Source: Bacillus sp. SKDU12 (lineage in GTDB: Bacteria > Bacillota > Bacilli > Bacillales > Bacillaceae). From it: 64,000 nucleotides of DNA. The first letter of the stretch is position 1. Each line of letters opens with the position of its first letter. The notes beneath the pieces were generated by a model. The model had not been told where the DNA came from. It saw nothing but the letters and a program-made list of their open reading frames with translations, and ran no database searches. Where the stretch lies: positions 434,001 through 498,000 of the forward strand of contig NZ_MSRC01000007.1 of NCBI RefSeq assembly GCF_010093085.1. Direction: 5' to 3'. Both the position numbers and the translations under genes were made by a program. Shown here piece by piece: positions 36,106 through 43,527 of the stretch.

Positions 36106-38355
36106 ATGAAAAAGAAATCACTGACTGAGCTCATTTCTGAGTTAAAAGGAAATGAAAATGTTGTGAATTGGCATGAAATAGAGCCTCGTGAAGCAAAAAC
36201 AAGGCCGATGCCTGAAAGTATAGATGAGAGAATAAAAGCAGCCCTTTCAAAAAGAGGCATTGATGCACTATATACCCACCAATTTTCCGCTTTTCAACAT
36301 GTGCAAAAAGGAGAAAACATCGTTACTGTGACGCCGACCGCATCAGGAAAAACGTTATGCTATAACCTCCCAGTCCTGCAGTCTATCGCCCAAGACGAAA
36401 CAAATCGGGCGCTATATTTATTCCCGACTAAAGCGCTGGCACAAGATCAGAAGAGCGAGCTAAATGAAATCATTGATGAAATGGACATTGATATTAAAAG
36501 CTTTACATATGACGGGGATACGCCTCCTGCAATCAGACAAAAGGTGAGAAAAGCAGGCCATATTGTCATTACAAATCCCGATATGCTGCATTCTGCCATT
36601 CTTCCGCATCATACGAAATGGGTCAGTTTGTTTGAAAACCTTAAGTATATCGTCATTGATGAGCTTCATACATATCGCGGTGTATTCGGGAGCCATGTGG
36701 CGAATGTGATCCGGAGGCTGAAACGGATTTGCCGATTTTATGGAAGTGATCCGGTTTTTATTTGCACGTCCGCAACAATTGCCAACCCGAAGGAATTGGG
36801 AGAACAGCTGACGGACAGCCCTATGCGGCTGGTCAATGATAATGGTGCCCCGACCGGACGGAAGCATTTTGTATTTTATAATCCGCCAATTGTGAACAAG
36901 CCTTTGAATATTAGAAGAAGCGCAACAGCAGAAGTAAACGAACTGGCGAAAGAATTTTTGAAAAACAAAGTGCAGACGATTATTTTTGCCAGAAGCAGAG
37001 TCCGGGTGGAAATTATCTTAAGCCACATTCAGGAGCTTGTGAAAAAAGAGCTTGGGACAAAGTCAATTAGAGGTTATCGGGGAGGTTATCTTCCGAAAGA
37101 GCGAAGAGAAATCGAAAGAGGTTTGAGAGAAGGCGAGATTTTGGGAGTGGTCAGTACGAATGCCTTAGAGTTAGGCGTTGACATCGGCCAGCTCCAAGTA
37201 TGTGTGATGACGGGTTATCCTGGAAGTGTAGCCAGTGCATGGCAGCAGGCGGGACGAGCTGGCAGAAGACACGGTGAGTCTTTGATTATCATGGTTGCCA
37301 ATTCAACGCCGATCGATCAATATATCGTGCGGCATCCCCAATATTTCTTTGAGCGTTCGCCGGAATCTGCAAGAATCAATCCGGAGAATTTAATCATTTT
37401 GGTAGACCACTTAAAGTGTGCGGCTTATGAGCTTCCCTTTAGAGCTGATGAAGAATTCGGTCCGATGGATGTAAGTGATATTCTTGAGTATCTTCAGGAA
37501 GAGTCTGTTCTTCACCGAAACGGCGAACAATATCACTGGGCAAGTGAATCGTTTCCCGCTTCAAATATCAGCCTGCGTTCGGCCTCACAGGAAAATGTTG
37601 TTATCGTTGATCAGTCTGATATTGCGAACGTAAGGATCATCGGTGAAATGGATCGTTTTAGCGCGATGACGCTTTTGCATGATGAAGCGATCTATTTGCA
37701 TGAAGGCGTTCAATATCAGGTAGAGAAGCTTGACTGGGACCATAAAAAAGCTTATGTCAGAAAAGTCGATGTCGAATATTATACGGATGCCAACCTGGCA
37801 GTACAGCTAAAGGTATTGGAAATTGATAAAACGAAAGAAAAAAGCCGTCTGTCATTGAATTACGGTGACGTAACTGTCAATGCCCTGCCGACTATTTTTA
37901 AAAAAATAAAAATGACCACTTTTGAAAACATCGGGTCCGGTCCGATTCATTTGCCGGAAGAGGAACTGCATACAAGTGCCGCATGGCTCGAAATGAAAAC
38001 AGCAGACGAAGATATCGGGGAAAAGACGCTGGAACAGCTGCTTCTCGGCATCTCAAATGTGCTGCAGCATATTGTCCCTGTGTATATTATGTGCGACCGC
38101 AATGATGTTCACGTCGTGTCACAAATCAAAGCAGCTCATACCGGATTGCCGACGATCTTTTTATACGATCATTATCCGGGCGGAATCGGTTTAGCGGAGG
38201 AAGTTTTCAAACGTTTTTCAGATATTAATGAAGCGGCGAAACAGCTCATTAAACAATGTCCTTGTGATGATGGCTGTCCATCTTGTATAGGTACCGAAAT
38301 AGAAGGGATAAAAGCAAAGGAAAGAATTTTGCAGCTGTTGGATCAAATGTCGTGA
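36106..38355 (+). CDS. mrfA: Mitomycin repair helicase MrfA (YprA)
   Basis: A 749-residue DEXH helicase: Walker A TPTASGKT (about residue 75), IDELHTYRG (about 184), SAT, and QQAGRAGRR (about 380). The C-terminal DUF1998 region has a four-cysteine cluster CPCDDGCPSC (about 718-728), which binds zinc in MrfA. In B. subtilis it works with MrfB in a repair route specific for mitomycin C adducts, separate from UvrABC. mrfB follows after 15 bases. Confidence 0.94.
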   Translation: MKKKSLTELISELKGNENVVNWHEIEPREAKTRPMPESIDERIKAALSKRGIDALYTHQFSAFQHVQKGENIVTVTPTASGKTLCYNLPVLQSIAQDETNRALYLFPTKALAQDQKSELNEIIDEMDIDIKSFTYDGDTPPAIRQKVRKAGHIVITNPDMLHSAILPHHTKWVSLFENLKYIVIDELHTYRGVFGSHVANVIRRLKRICRFYGSDPVFICTSATIANPKELGEQLTDSPMRLVNDNGAPTGRKHFVFYNPPIVNKPLNIRRSATAEVNELAKEFLKNKVQTIIFARSRVRVEIILSHIQELVKKELGTKSIRGYRGGYLPKERREIERGLREGEILGVVSTNALELGVDIGQLQVCVMTGYPGSVASAWQQAGRAGRRHGESLIIMVANSTPIDQYIVRHPQYFFERSPESARINPENLIILVDHLKCAAYELPFRADEEFGPMDVSDILEYLQEESVLHRNGEQYHWASESFPASNISLRSASQENVVIVDQSDIANVRIIGEMDRFSAMTLLHDEAIYLHEGVQYQVEKLDWDHKKAYVRKVDVEYYTDANLAVQLKVLEIDKTKEKSRLSLNYGDVTVNALPTIFKKIKMTTFENIGSGPIHLPEEELHTSAAWLEMKTADEDIGEKTLEQLLLGISNVLQHIVPVYIMCDRNDVHVVSQIKAAHTGLPTIFLYDHYPGGIGLAEEVFKRFSDINEAAKQLIKQCPCDDGCPSCIGTEIEGIKAKERILQLLDQMS

Positions 38356-38370
38356 GGAGAGAGGTAGGAT

Positions 38371-39612
38371 ATGTCATTAAAAGGGAAACTCCAGCGAATG
38401 AAAAAGCATATGGTGCTCGGCGATGGAGAACATAAAACAGAAGCAGGCAAACAAGAAAACAATATCGCTGAAATCCCGTTTTTAGAAGAGTGGGAGGCTT
38501 TTGGCATGACGCCTTTTTTCTTCGAGGATGAATACTGCCTCATCAGAGAGGTAGAATATCCGCTTTCTCATTGCCATGGATTATACAGTTTTTCTGAGCT
38601 TGATGAAGTGATCGACCTGTGGAATCAAAGCAGCCTGTCACATACGCTGTCAGCAAAAGGGTATAACAAAAACAGCCTCTTTTTCTTTGATACAGAGACA
38701 ACTGGCCTTGGAGGCGGAGCTGGAAATACAATTTTTTTACTTGGTCATGCGAGAGTATACGAAGACAGAGTAATAGTCAAACAGCATCTTTTGCCTAAAC
38801 CCGGGAATGAAGTTGCCTTGTATCAAAGCTTTTTAAGCGAGGTTGATATTACATCACTTGTGACCTACAACGGAAAAGCCTTTGATTGGCCGCAAGTAAA
38901 AACAAGGCACACATTGATTCGTGACAGACTTCCAAAGCTCCCGGAGTTTGGCCATTTTGACCTTCTGCATGGAGCAAGGCGTCTGTGGAAACACAAAATG
39001 GACCGCGTATCACTTGGAACAGTTGAAAAAGAGGAGCTTGGCATTCAGAGGGAAGAAGATACACCGGGCTACTTGGCGCCAATGCTTTACTTTCATTTTA
39101 TCAAAGCGCAAGAGCCTGACCTTTTAAAAGGTGTCCTGCATCATAATGAAATGGATGTACTATCGCTCATTTCATTGTATATTCATATGTCTAAAAAAAT
39201 CCTTTCTGAATCACATTCGCCACAAGAGCACCGGGAAGCTTATGCCATGGCGAAATGGTTTTTGGCCCATAAAGAAACGAATCAAGCGGTCAAACAGCTG
39301 GAAAGGCTTAAAGAACAGTCGTTTGAGGATCAAGACAAAGCGCTGCTCGATCTATCGCTCCTGTACAAGAAACAAGACCGGTTTGAAGAAGCAGTGCCGC
39401 TTTGGGAAAAACTGTCCCGCTCTCAAAACCAGAAGTGCAGATATGCTGCTGTGATAGAACTTGCAAAATATTTAGAGCATAAGACAAAAGCGTTCGGTAA
39501 AGCTTTGCATATAACAGAATCATTACTGAGCGATGCGGCATTTTTATCAGAAAAAGAAACAGAAAAACTGCATGTGAGAATCGCTCGGCTGAAGAGGAAA
39601 TATTCCTCTTGA
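38371..39612 (+). CDS. mrfB: Mitomycin repair exonuclease MrfB (YprB)
   Basis: A 413-residue protein with a DEDDh exonuclease domain (DTETTG at about 106-111; HNEMDVLSL with later catalytic residues) and C-terminal TPR-like helices (about 290-400). It processes DNA after MrfA unwinding in mitomycin repair. GAGGAGAGAGG lies before the ATG. No clear terminator follows. Confidence 0.94.
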   Translation: MSLKGKLQRMKKHMVLGDGEHKTEAGKQENNIAEIPFLEEWEAFGMTPFFFEDEYCLIREVEYPLSHCHGLYSFSELDEVIDLWNQSSLSHTLSAKGYNKNSLFFFDTETTGLGGGAGNTIFLLGHARVYEDRVIVKQHLLPKPGNEVALYQSFLSEVDITSLVTYNGKAFDWPQVKTRHTLIRDRLPKLPEFGHFDLLHGARRLWKHKMDRVSLGTVEKEELGIQREEDTPGYLAPMLYFHFIKAQEPDLLKGVLHHNEMDVLSLISLYIHMSKKILSESHSPQEHREAYAMAKWFLAHKETNQAVKQLERLKEQSFEDQDKALLDLSLLYKKQDRFEEAVPLWEKLSRSQNQKCRYAAVIELAKYLEHKTKAFGKALHITESLLSDAAFLSEKETEKLHVRIARLKRKYSS

Positions 39613-39685
39613 ATATTCCCCGGGAAAGCGCAAAAGACGACTTGTTTCGGCAACGATTTTTTTTGCTGAATACGCATTGAATTTG

Positions 39686-39714
39686 TTGTAGAATAGCGGC
39701 GAATCCTGTAAAAT
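39686..39714 (+). promoter_or_regulatory. Promoter of the 31-residue peptide
   Basis: TTGTAG (39686-39691) and TAAAAT (39709-39714) are 17 bases apart. An 8-bp AT-rich inverted repeat (AAAATAAC 39710-39717, GTTATTTT 39722-39729) overlaps the -10 and the start region. Confidence 0.55.
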
Positions 39715-39745
39715 AACGTTAGTTATTTTTAAAGGGAGAGTTGGT

Positions 39746-39841
39746 ATGTATAAGGGTGTTTTTTACTTGTTCTTTGTTGTGGTTTTTTTGATTGCTTTTG
39801 TGTTTTCAAACTTTAAAGACAGCTTAATTGCACACTTTTAA
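39746..39841 (+). CDS. 31-residue single-helix membrane peptide
   Basis: A very short frame encodes a peptide with one strongly hydrophobic helix (VFYLFFVVVFLIAFVFS), a short N-terminus MYKG and a polar tail. AAAGGGAGAG sits 7 bases upstream of the ATG and a good sigma-A-type promoter precedes it. I do not recognise the peptide. The coherent promoter, ribosome site and helix make it a likely real small membrane protein; type I toxins have similar form, but no antisense RNA was identified. Confidence 0.6.
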   Translation: MYKGVFYLFFVVVFLIAFVFSNFKDSLIAHF

Positions 39842-39879
39842 AATAGGTCTTTGCATCAGAACATGTACCCTTTCATTTT

Positions 39880-39888
39880 CATAGCTTA
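39880..39888 (+). promoter_or_regulatory. Sigma-K -10 element of cotD
   Basis: CATAGCTTA matches the sigma-K -10 pattern CATANNNTA, with AC 17 bases upstream (39861-39862) as the -35. cotD is known to be a late mother-cell gene. Confidence 0.7.
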
Positions 39889-39924
39889 GTATTGTAATAA
39901 AGTTTATGGAAAGGGGATTTCATC

Positions 39925-40149
39925 ATGCATCACTGCAGACCGCACATGATGGCGCCGATTGTCCATCCTACTCATTGCTGTGAACACCATACGTTTTCAA
40001 ATACGATCGTGCCGCATATTCATCCACAGCATACGACAAATGTAAATCACCAGCATTTTGAGCATGTTCACTACTATCCACACACTTATTCTAGCTTTGA
40101 TCCGACAACACATCAGCATTTTCAGGCAGGAAAACCTTGCTGCGACTAG
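39925..40149 (+). CDS. cotD: Spore coat protein D
   Basis: A 74-residue inner-coat protein with 17 histidines and 5 cysteines (CC pairs near residues 18 and 72), beginning MHHCRPHMMAPIVHP. It is made in the mother cell under sigma-K and assembled into the coat; the metal-binding look is not linked to a known function. GAAAGGGG precedes the ATG. Confidence 0.96.
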   Translation: MHHCRPHMMAPIVHPTHCCEHHTFSNTIVPHIHPQHTTNVNHQHFEHVHYYPHTYSSFDPTTHQHFQAGKPCCD

Positions 40150-40189
40150 TATTGAATCGTGCAGGCTGATTGGTGTAACACGCAACGAT

Positions 40190-40222
40190 AAAAATGGGGC
40201 CCCGCAGGGGACCCCATTTTTT
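40190..40222 (+). terminator. Terminator of cotD
   Basis: A GC-rich stem with AAAATGGGG on the left and CCCCATTTT on the right, plus an inner CCCC/GGGG helix, ends in TTTTTT. Confidence 0.9.
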
Positions 40223-40238
40223 AAAAGTAGGTGAAAAT

Positions 40239-40784
40239 ATGAAGGTATTGGCAATTACAGGATATAAACCATTTGAATTAGGGATTTTTAAGCAGGATGA
40301 TAAGGCATTGTACTACATAAAAAAAACGATTAAAAATCGGCTGATTGGATTTTTAGATGAAGGTTTAGAATGGATTTTAATCTCGGGCCAGCTTGGAGTA
40401 GAACTGTGGGCGGCTGAAGCTGCATATGATCTGCAGGAAGAATATCCTGATTTGAAGGTAGCTGTCATTACCCCTTTTTACGATCAAGAAAAGAACTGGA
40501 AAGATCCTAATAAAGAGCTATATGAAGCTGTTTTAGCACAGGCTGACTATGAAGAAAGCCTGACTCACAGGCCTTATGAAAGCCCGCTTCAGTTTAGGCA
40601 AAAAAACCAGTTCTTTATTGAGAAATCCGATGCGCTCATGCTGTTATATGATTTAGAAATGGAAGGATCCCCAAAGTATATGCTTGAGACAGCAGAAAAG
40701 CGGCGCGAACAGGATGGCTATCCTATTTACTTTATCACAATGGATGACTTAAGAGTGACAGTAGAGGAAGACAGCTACTCATAA
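40239..40784 (+). CDS. ypsA: SLOG-superfamily protein YpsA
   Basis: A 181-residue Rossmann-like protein (DUF1273) with the nucleotide/ligand loop [16 protein letters not shown]. subtilis YpsA affects cell division when overproduced and is genetically linked to gpsB in several Firmicutes; its ligand is unknown. I choose ATG 40239 behind TAGGTGAA; an earlier start would lie in the terminator. Confidence 0.92.
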   Translation: MKVLAITGYKPFELGIFKQDDKALYYIKKTIKNRLIGFLDEGLEWILISGQLGVELWAAEAAYDLQEEYPDLKVAVITPFYDQEKNWKDPNKELYEAVLAQADYEESLTHRPYESPLQFRQKNQFFIEKSDALMLLYDLEMEGSPKYMLETAEKRREQDGYPIYFITMDDLRVTVEEDSYS

Positions 40785-40861
40785 CAAAGAAAGAGAAATT
40801 TGACAAGCGTGCAGATTTCTGAAAAAATATATGTGATGATTCACGATACGAGGTGAAAAAG

Positions 40862-41158
40862 ATGCTTGCTGATAAAGTAAAGCTTTCTGCGAAAGAAATT
40901 TTGGAAAAAGAATTTAAAACAGGCGTTAGAGGCTACAAGCAAGAAGACGTTGACAAATTTTTAGATATGATCATTAAGGATTATGAAACCTTCCATCAAG
41001 AAATCGAAGAACTGCAGCAGGAAAATCTGCAACTGAAAAAACAGCTTGAAGAAGCCAGCAAAAAACAGCCTGTGCAATCTAACACAACGAACTTTGATAT
41101 TTTAAAACGGTTGTCCAACTTAGAAAAACACGTTTTTGGCAGTAAGCTTTATGATTGA
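40862..41158 (+). CDS. gpsB: Cell-division adaptor GpsB
   Basis: A 98-residue DivIVA-like protein: N-terminal membrane/partner-binding domain (residues 1-65 with [13 protein letters not shown]) and C-terminal oligomerisation helix (about 75-98). It shuttles PBP1 (ponA in this window) between side wall and septum. I choose ATG 40862 with CGAGGTG upstream; an in-frame GTG three codons earlier is part of the ribosome site. Confidence 0.96.
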   Translation: MLADKVKLSAKEILEKEFKTGVRGYKQEDVDKFLDMIIKDYETFHQEIEELQQENLQLKKQLEEASKKQPVQSNTTNFDILKRLSNLEKHVFGSKLYD

Positions 41159-41179
41159 TCGCACTTGAAAAAATGGTGC

Positions 41180-41208
41180 TTGTAAATTGCAATCAGTTGT
41201 TATATAAT
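41180..41208 (+). promoter_or_regulatory. Sigma-A promoter of rnpB
   Basis: TTGTAA (41180-41185) and TATAAT (41203-41208) are 17 bases apart; the predicted start falls on the known 5' end of the RNA. Confidence 0.85.
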
Positions 41209-41215
41209 AATTCAT

Positions 41216-41619
41216 GTTCTTAACGTTCGGGTAATCGCTGCAGATCTTGAATCTGTAGAGGAAAGTCCATGCTCGCACGGTGCTGAGATGCCCGTAGTGT
41301 TCGTGCCTAGCGAAGTCATAAGCTAGGGCAGCCTTTGAAAGGCTGACGGCAGGAAAAAAGCCTACGTCCTTTGGATATGGCTGAGTATCCTTGAAAAGTG
41401 CCACAGTGACGAAGTCTCACTAGAAATGGTGAGAGTGGAACGCGGTAAACCCCTCGAGCGAGAAACCCAAATTTTGGTAGGGGAACCTTCTTAACGGAAT
41501 TCAACGGAGAGAAGGACAGAATGCTTTCTGTAGATAGATGATTGCCGCCCGAGTACGAGGTGATGAGCCATTTGCAGTACGACGGAACAAAACATGGCTT
41601 ACAGAACGTTAAACCACTT
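41216..41619 (+). ncRNA. rnpB: RNase P RNA, Bacillus (type B)
   Basis: The 404-base catalytic RNA removes 5' leaders from tRNA precursors together with RnpA. Visible hallmarks are the 5' GTTCTTAACGTTCGGG, which pairs with GAACGTTAAAC at the 3' end to form P1, the GAGGAAAGTCC core, CACAGTGAC, and GAACGCGGTAAACCCC. It is about 3 bases longer than the 401-base 168 RNA I remember, from small loop changes. It lies between gpsB and ypsC, its usual Bacillus place. Confidence 0.97.
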
Positions 41620-41639
41620 ACATTTTAAATGATGAAAAC

Positions 41640-41668
41640 AAGCTCTCCCGTATAAGGAGAGCTTTTAT
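41640..41668 (+). terminator. Terminator of rnpB
   Basis: AAGCTCTCC (41640-41648) and GGAGAGCTT (41656-41664), 7-base loop, T-rich end. Confidence 0.88.
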
Positions 41669-41706
41669 CTTGAAAAGAGAAAAGTTTTAAAAGACAGGGT
41701 GATACG

Positions 41707-42864
41707 ATGACGAAGTATACACTAATTGCAACGGCGCCGATGGGCATTGAAGCTGTTGTTGCAAAGGAAGTACGAGATTTAGGGTACGAATGTAAGGTCG
41801 ATAACGGAAAAGTTATTTTTGAAGGTGATGCGTTTGCCATTTGCCGTGCAAACCTTTGGCTTAGAACAGCCGACCGCATAAAGGTTCAGATAGCTTCTTT
41901 TAAAGCGAAAACATTCGATGAACTGTTTGAAAAAACGAAAGCGATTAACTGGCGCTCATTTATACCTGAAAACGGTAAATTTCCTGTTATTGGGAAATCT
42001 GTGAAATCAACACTTGCAAGTGTGCCTGACTGTCAGCGAATCGTCAAAAAAGCGATTGTTGAAAAGCTTAAGCTGCAGTCTGATAAAGCCAACGATTGGA
42101 TTGAAGAAACAGGTGCCGAGTATAAGGTGGAAGTTTCTTTATTAAAAGATCAGGCGGTTATTACGCTGGATTCATCCGGGACAGGCCTTCACAAACGCGG
42201 ATACCGTGTTGATCAGGGCGGTGCTCCGATAAAAGAAACACTTGCTGCCGCTTTAGTGCAATTAACCAATTGGACCCCTGACCGTCCGTTTGCCGATCCT
42301 TTCTGCGGTTCCGGAACGATCGCGATTGAAGCTGCACTCATCGGTCAAAACATCGCCCCGGGATTTAACCGTGATTTTGCCTCAGAGGATTGGGAATGGA
42401 TCGGTAAAGACCTGTGGGACAAAGCGCGGCTTGAAGTCGAAGAAAAGGCGAACTATGACCAACCGCTTACGATTTTTGCTAGCGATATAGACCACCGTAT
42501 GGTTCAAATCGCAAAAGAAAATGCAGAGGAAGCAGGCTTAGGGGATTTAATCCAATTTAAGCAGATGCAAGTCAAAGACTTCACGACAAGTCTCGATTTT
42601 GGCGTGATTGTTGGTAATCCGCCATACGGAGAGCGTCTCGGCGAGAAAAAGGCCGTTGAGCAGATGTATAAAGAAATGGGACAGGCGTTCGAACCACTTG
42701 ATACTTGGTCTGTGTATATGCTGACATCAAATGAGAATTTTGAGGAAGTATACGGCAGAAAAGCGACGAAGAAACGAAAGCTTTTTAACGGCTTTATTAA
42801 AACGGATTATTATCAATACTGGTCAAAAGTAAGACCGCAGCGCAAAAAAACTGAAAACGCATAA
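41707..42864 (+). CDS. ypsC: THUMP-domain RNA guanine-N2 methyltransferase YpsC
   Basis: A 385-residue protein with an N-terminal THUMP RNA-binding domain (to about residue 165) and a Rossmann methyltransferase with DPFCGSGTIAIEAA for SAM and NPPYGERLG (about residue 302), the N-methyltransferase motif. It resembles the RlmL 23S rRNA m2G2445 enzyme N-terminal half. The rRNA target is inferred from the family. Confidence 0.92.
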   Translation: MTKYTLIATAPMGIEAVVAKEVRDLGYECKVDNGKVIFEGDAFAICRANLWLRTADRIKVQIASFKAKTFDELFEKTKAINWRSFIPENGKFPVIGKSVKSTLASVPDCQRIVKKAIVEKLKLQSDKANDWIEETGAEYKVEVSLLKDQAVITLDSSGTGLHKRGYRVDQGGAPIKETLAAALVQLTNWTPDRPFADPFCGSGTIAIEAALIGQNIAPGFNRDFASEDWEWIGKDLWDKARLEVEEKANYDQPLTIFASDIDHRMVQIAKENAEEAGLGDLIQFKQMQVKDFTTSLDFGVIVGNPPYGERLGEKKAVEQMYKEMGQAFEPLDTWSVYMLTSNENFEEVYGRKATKKRKLFNGFIKTDYYQYWSKVRPQRKKTENA

Positions 42865-42892
42865 AAAGAAGACGCGCTAAAGCGTCTTCTTT
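42865..42892. terminator. Terminator of ypsC
   Basis: AAGAAGACGC (42866-42875) pairs with GCGTCTTCTT (42882-42891) next to the stop codon. Confidence 0.85.
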
Positions 42893-42915
42893 CATCTTTC
42901 AGCCATATTCTATCG

Positions 42916-43068
42916 TTACCAACGGTGCGCTTTCGCGTTGCTTCTTAAAATAATGTTGGTTTGGGACATTCCAGTGTGACCGTTTACTTGAGACTTAGAA
43001 CGTTTAGGCCGCGTCCAATTGTGGTGAAACAGTTCAGAATGCTGATCTAATCGATTTCTATAACTCAT
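42916..43068 (-). CDS. ypzG: YpzG-family small protein
   Basis: A 50-residue basic peptide beginning MSYRNRLDQHSELFHHNW and ending NAKAHRW, which fits the YpzG family of Bacillus small proteins of unknown function. AGGGAGTGA lies upstream of ATG 43068. Small basic composition suggests a spore-associated peptide, but this is a guess. It faces ypsC across a terminator. Confidence 0.75.
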   Translation of the reverse strand: MSYRNRLDQHSELFHHNWTRPKRSKSQVNGHTGMSQTNIILRSNAKAHRW

Positions 43069-43230
43069 GTCAACATCACTCCCTGATAGAATATTGTTGA
43101 TAAGACGGATAATCCGGATACGGAATATCAAATGTAGTTTGTGCACATTTCGGTGATAACATGCAGATAGCATGTATATAAATTGAAACATTCGCATACA
43201 ATGATGATTATTTCCGTAAGAGGTGATCTC

Positions 43231-43422
43231 ATGTTGAACAGCGAACATTTTAATCGCATTCAAAGGGCGCTGGACACAACGGCAAACGAGCTGAATGAGC
43301 TCGAGGCTGATTTGTCTCCGTCTGTGATATCGCATGCGCAAAATGATTTAGAAAAAGCGATGGAACATATTTACTCAACAGACCATCCATTTTTATCATC
43401 GCATGTGATCAATCGAAAGTAA
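43231..43422 (+). CDS. yptA: Small conserved protein YptA
   Basis: A 63-residue acidic helical protein matching YptA, unknown function. I choose ATG 43231, which has AAGAGGTGATC upstream; the earlier in-frame start lacks a ribosome site. It is divergent from ypzG and ends at a terminator. Confidence 0.82.
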   Translation: MLNSEHFNRIQRALDTTANELNELEADLSPSVISHAQNDLEKAMEHIYSTDHPFLSSHVINRK

Positions 43423-43430
43423 GCTGCAAC

Positions 43431-43458
43431 AAAAAACTTGGCATTGCCAAGTTTTTTT
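43431..43458 (+). terminator. Terminator of yptA
   Basis: ACTTGGC (43436-43442) pairs with GCCAAGT (43446-43452) and a run of seven T follows. Confidence 0.88.
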
Positions 43459-43527
43459 ATTGTATTCATTATCAGGAAATGATATTATAGATGGTCTGAA
43501 TGCCGAATAGTTAGGGGTTGGAGTTGG

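Noticed and set aside
35556-36260. 234-codon minus-strand frame across ypqE and mrfA
   Set aside because: It is antisense to two well-supported genes, lacks a ribosome site, and its protein has no family resemblance.
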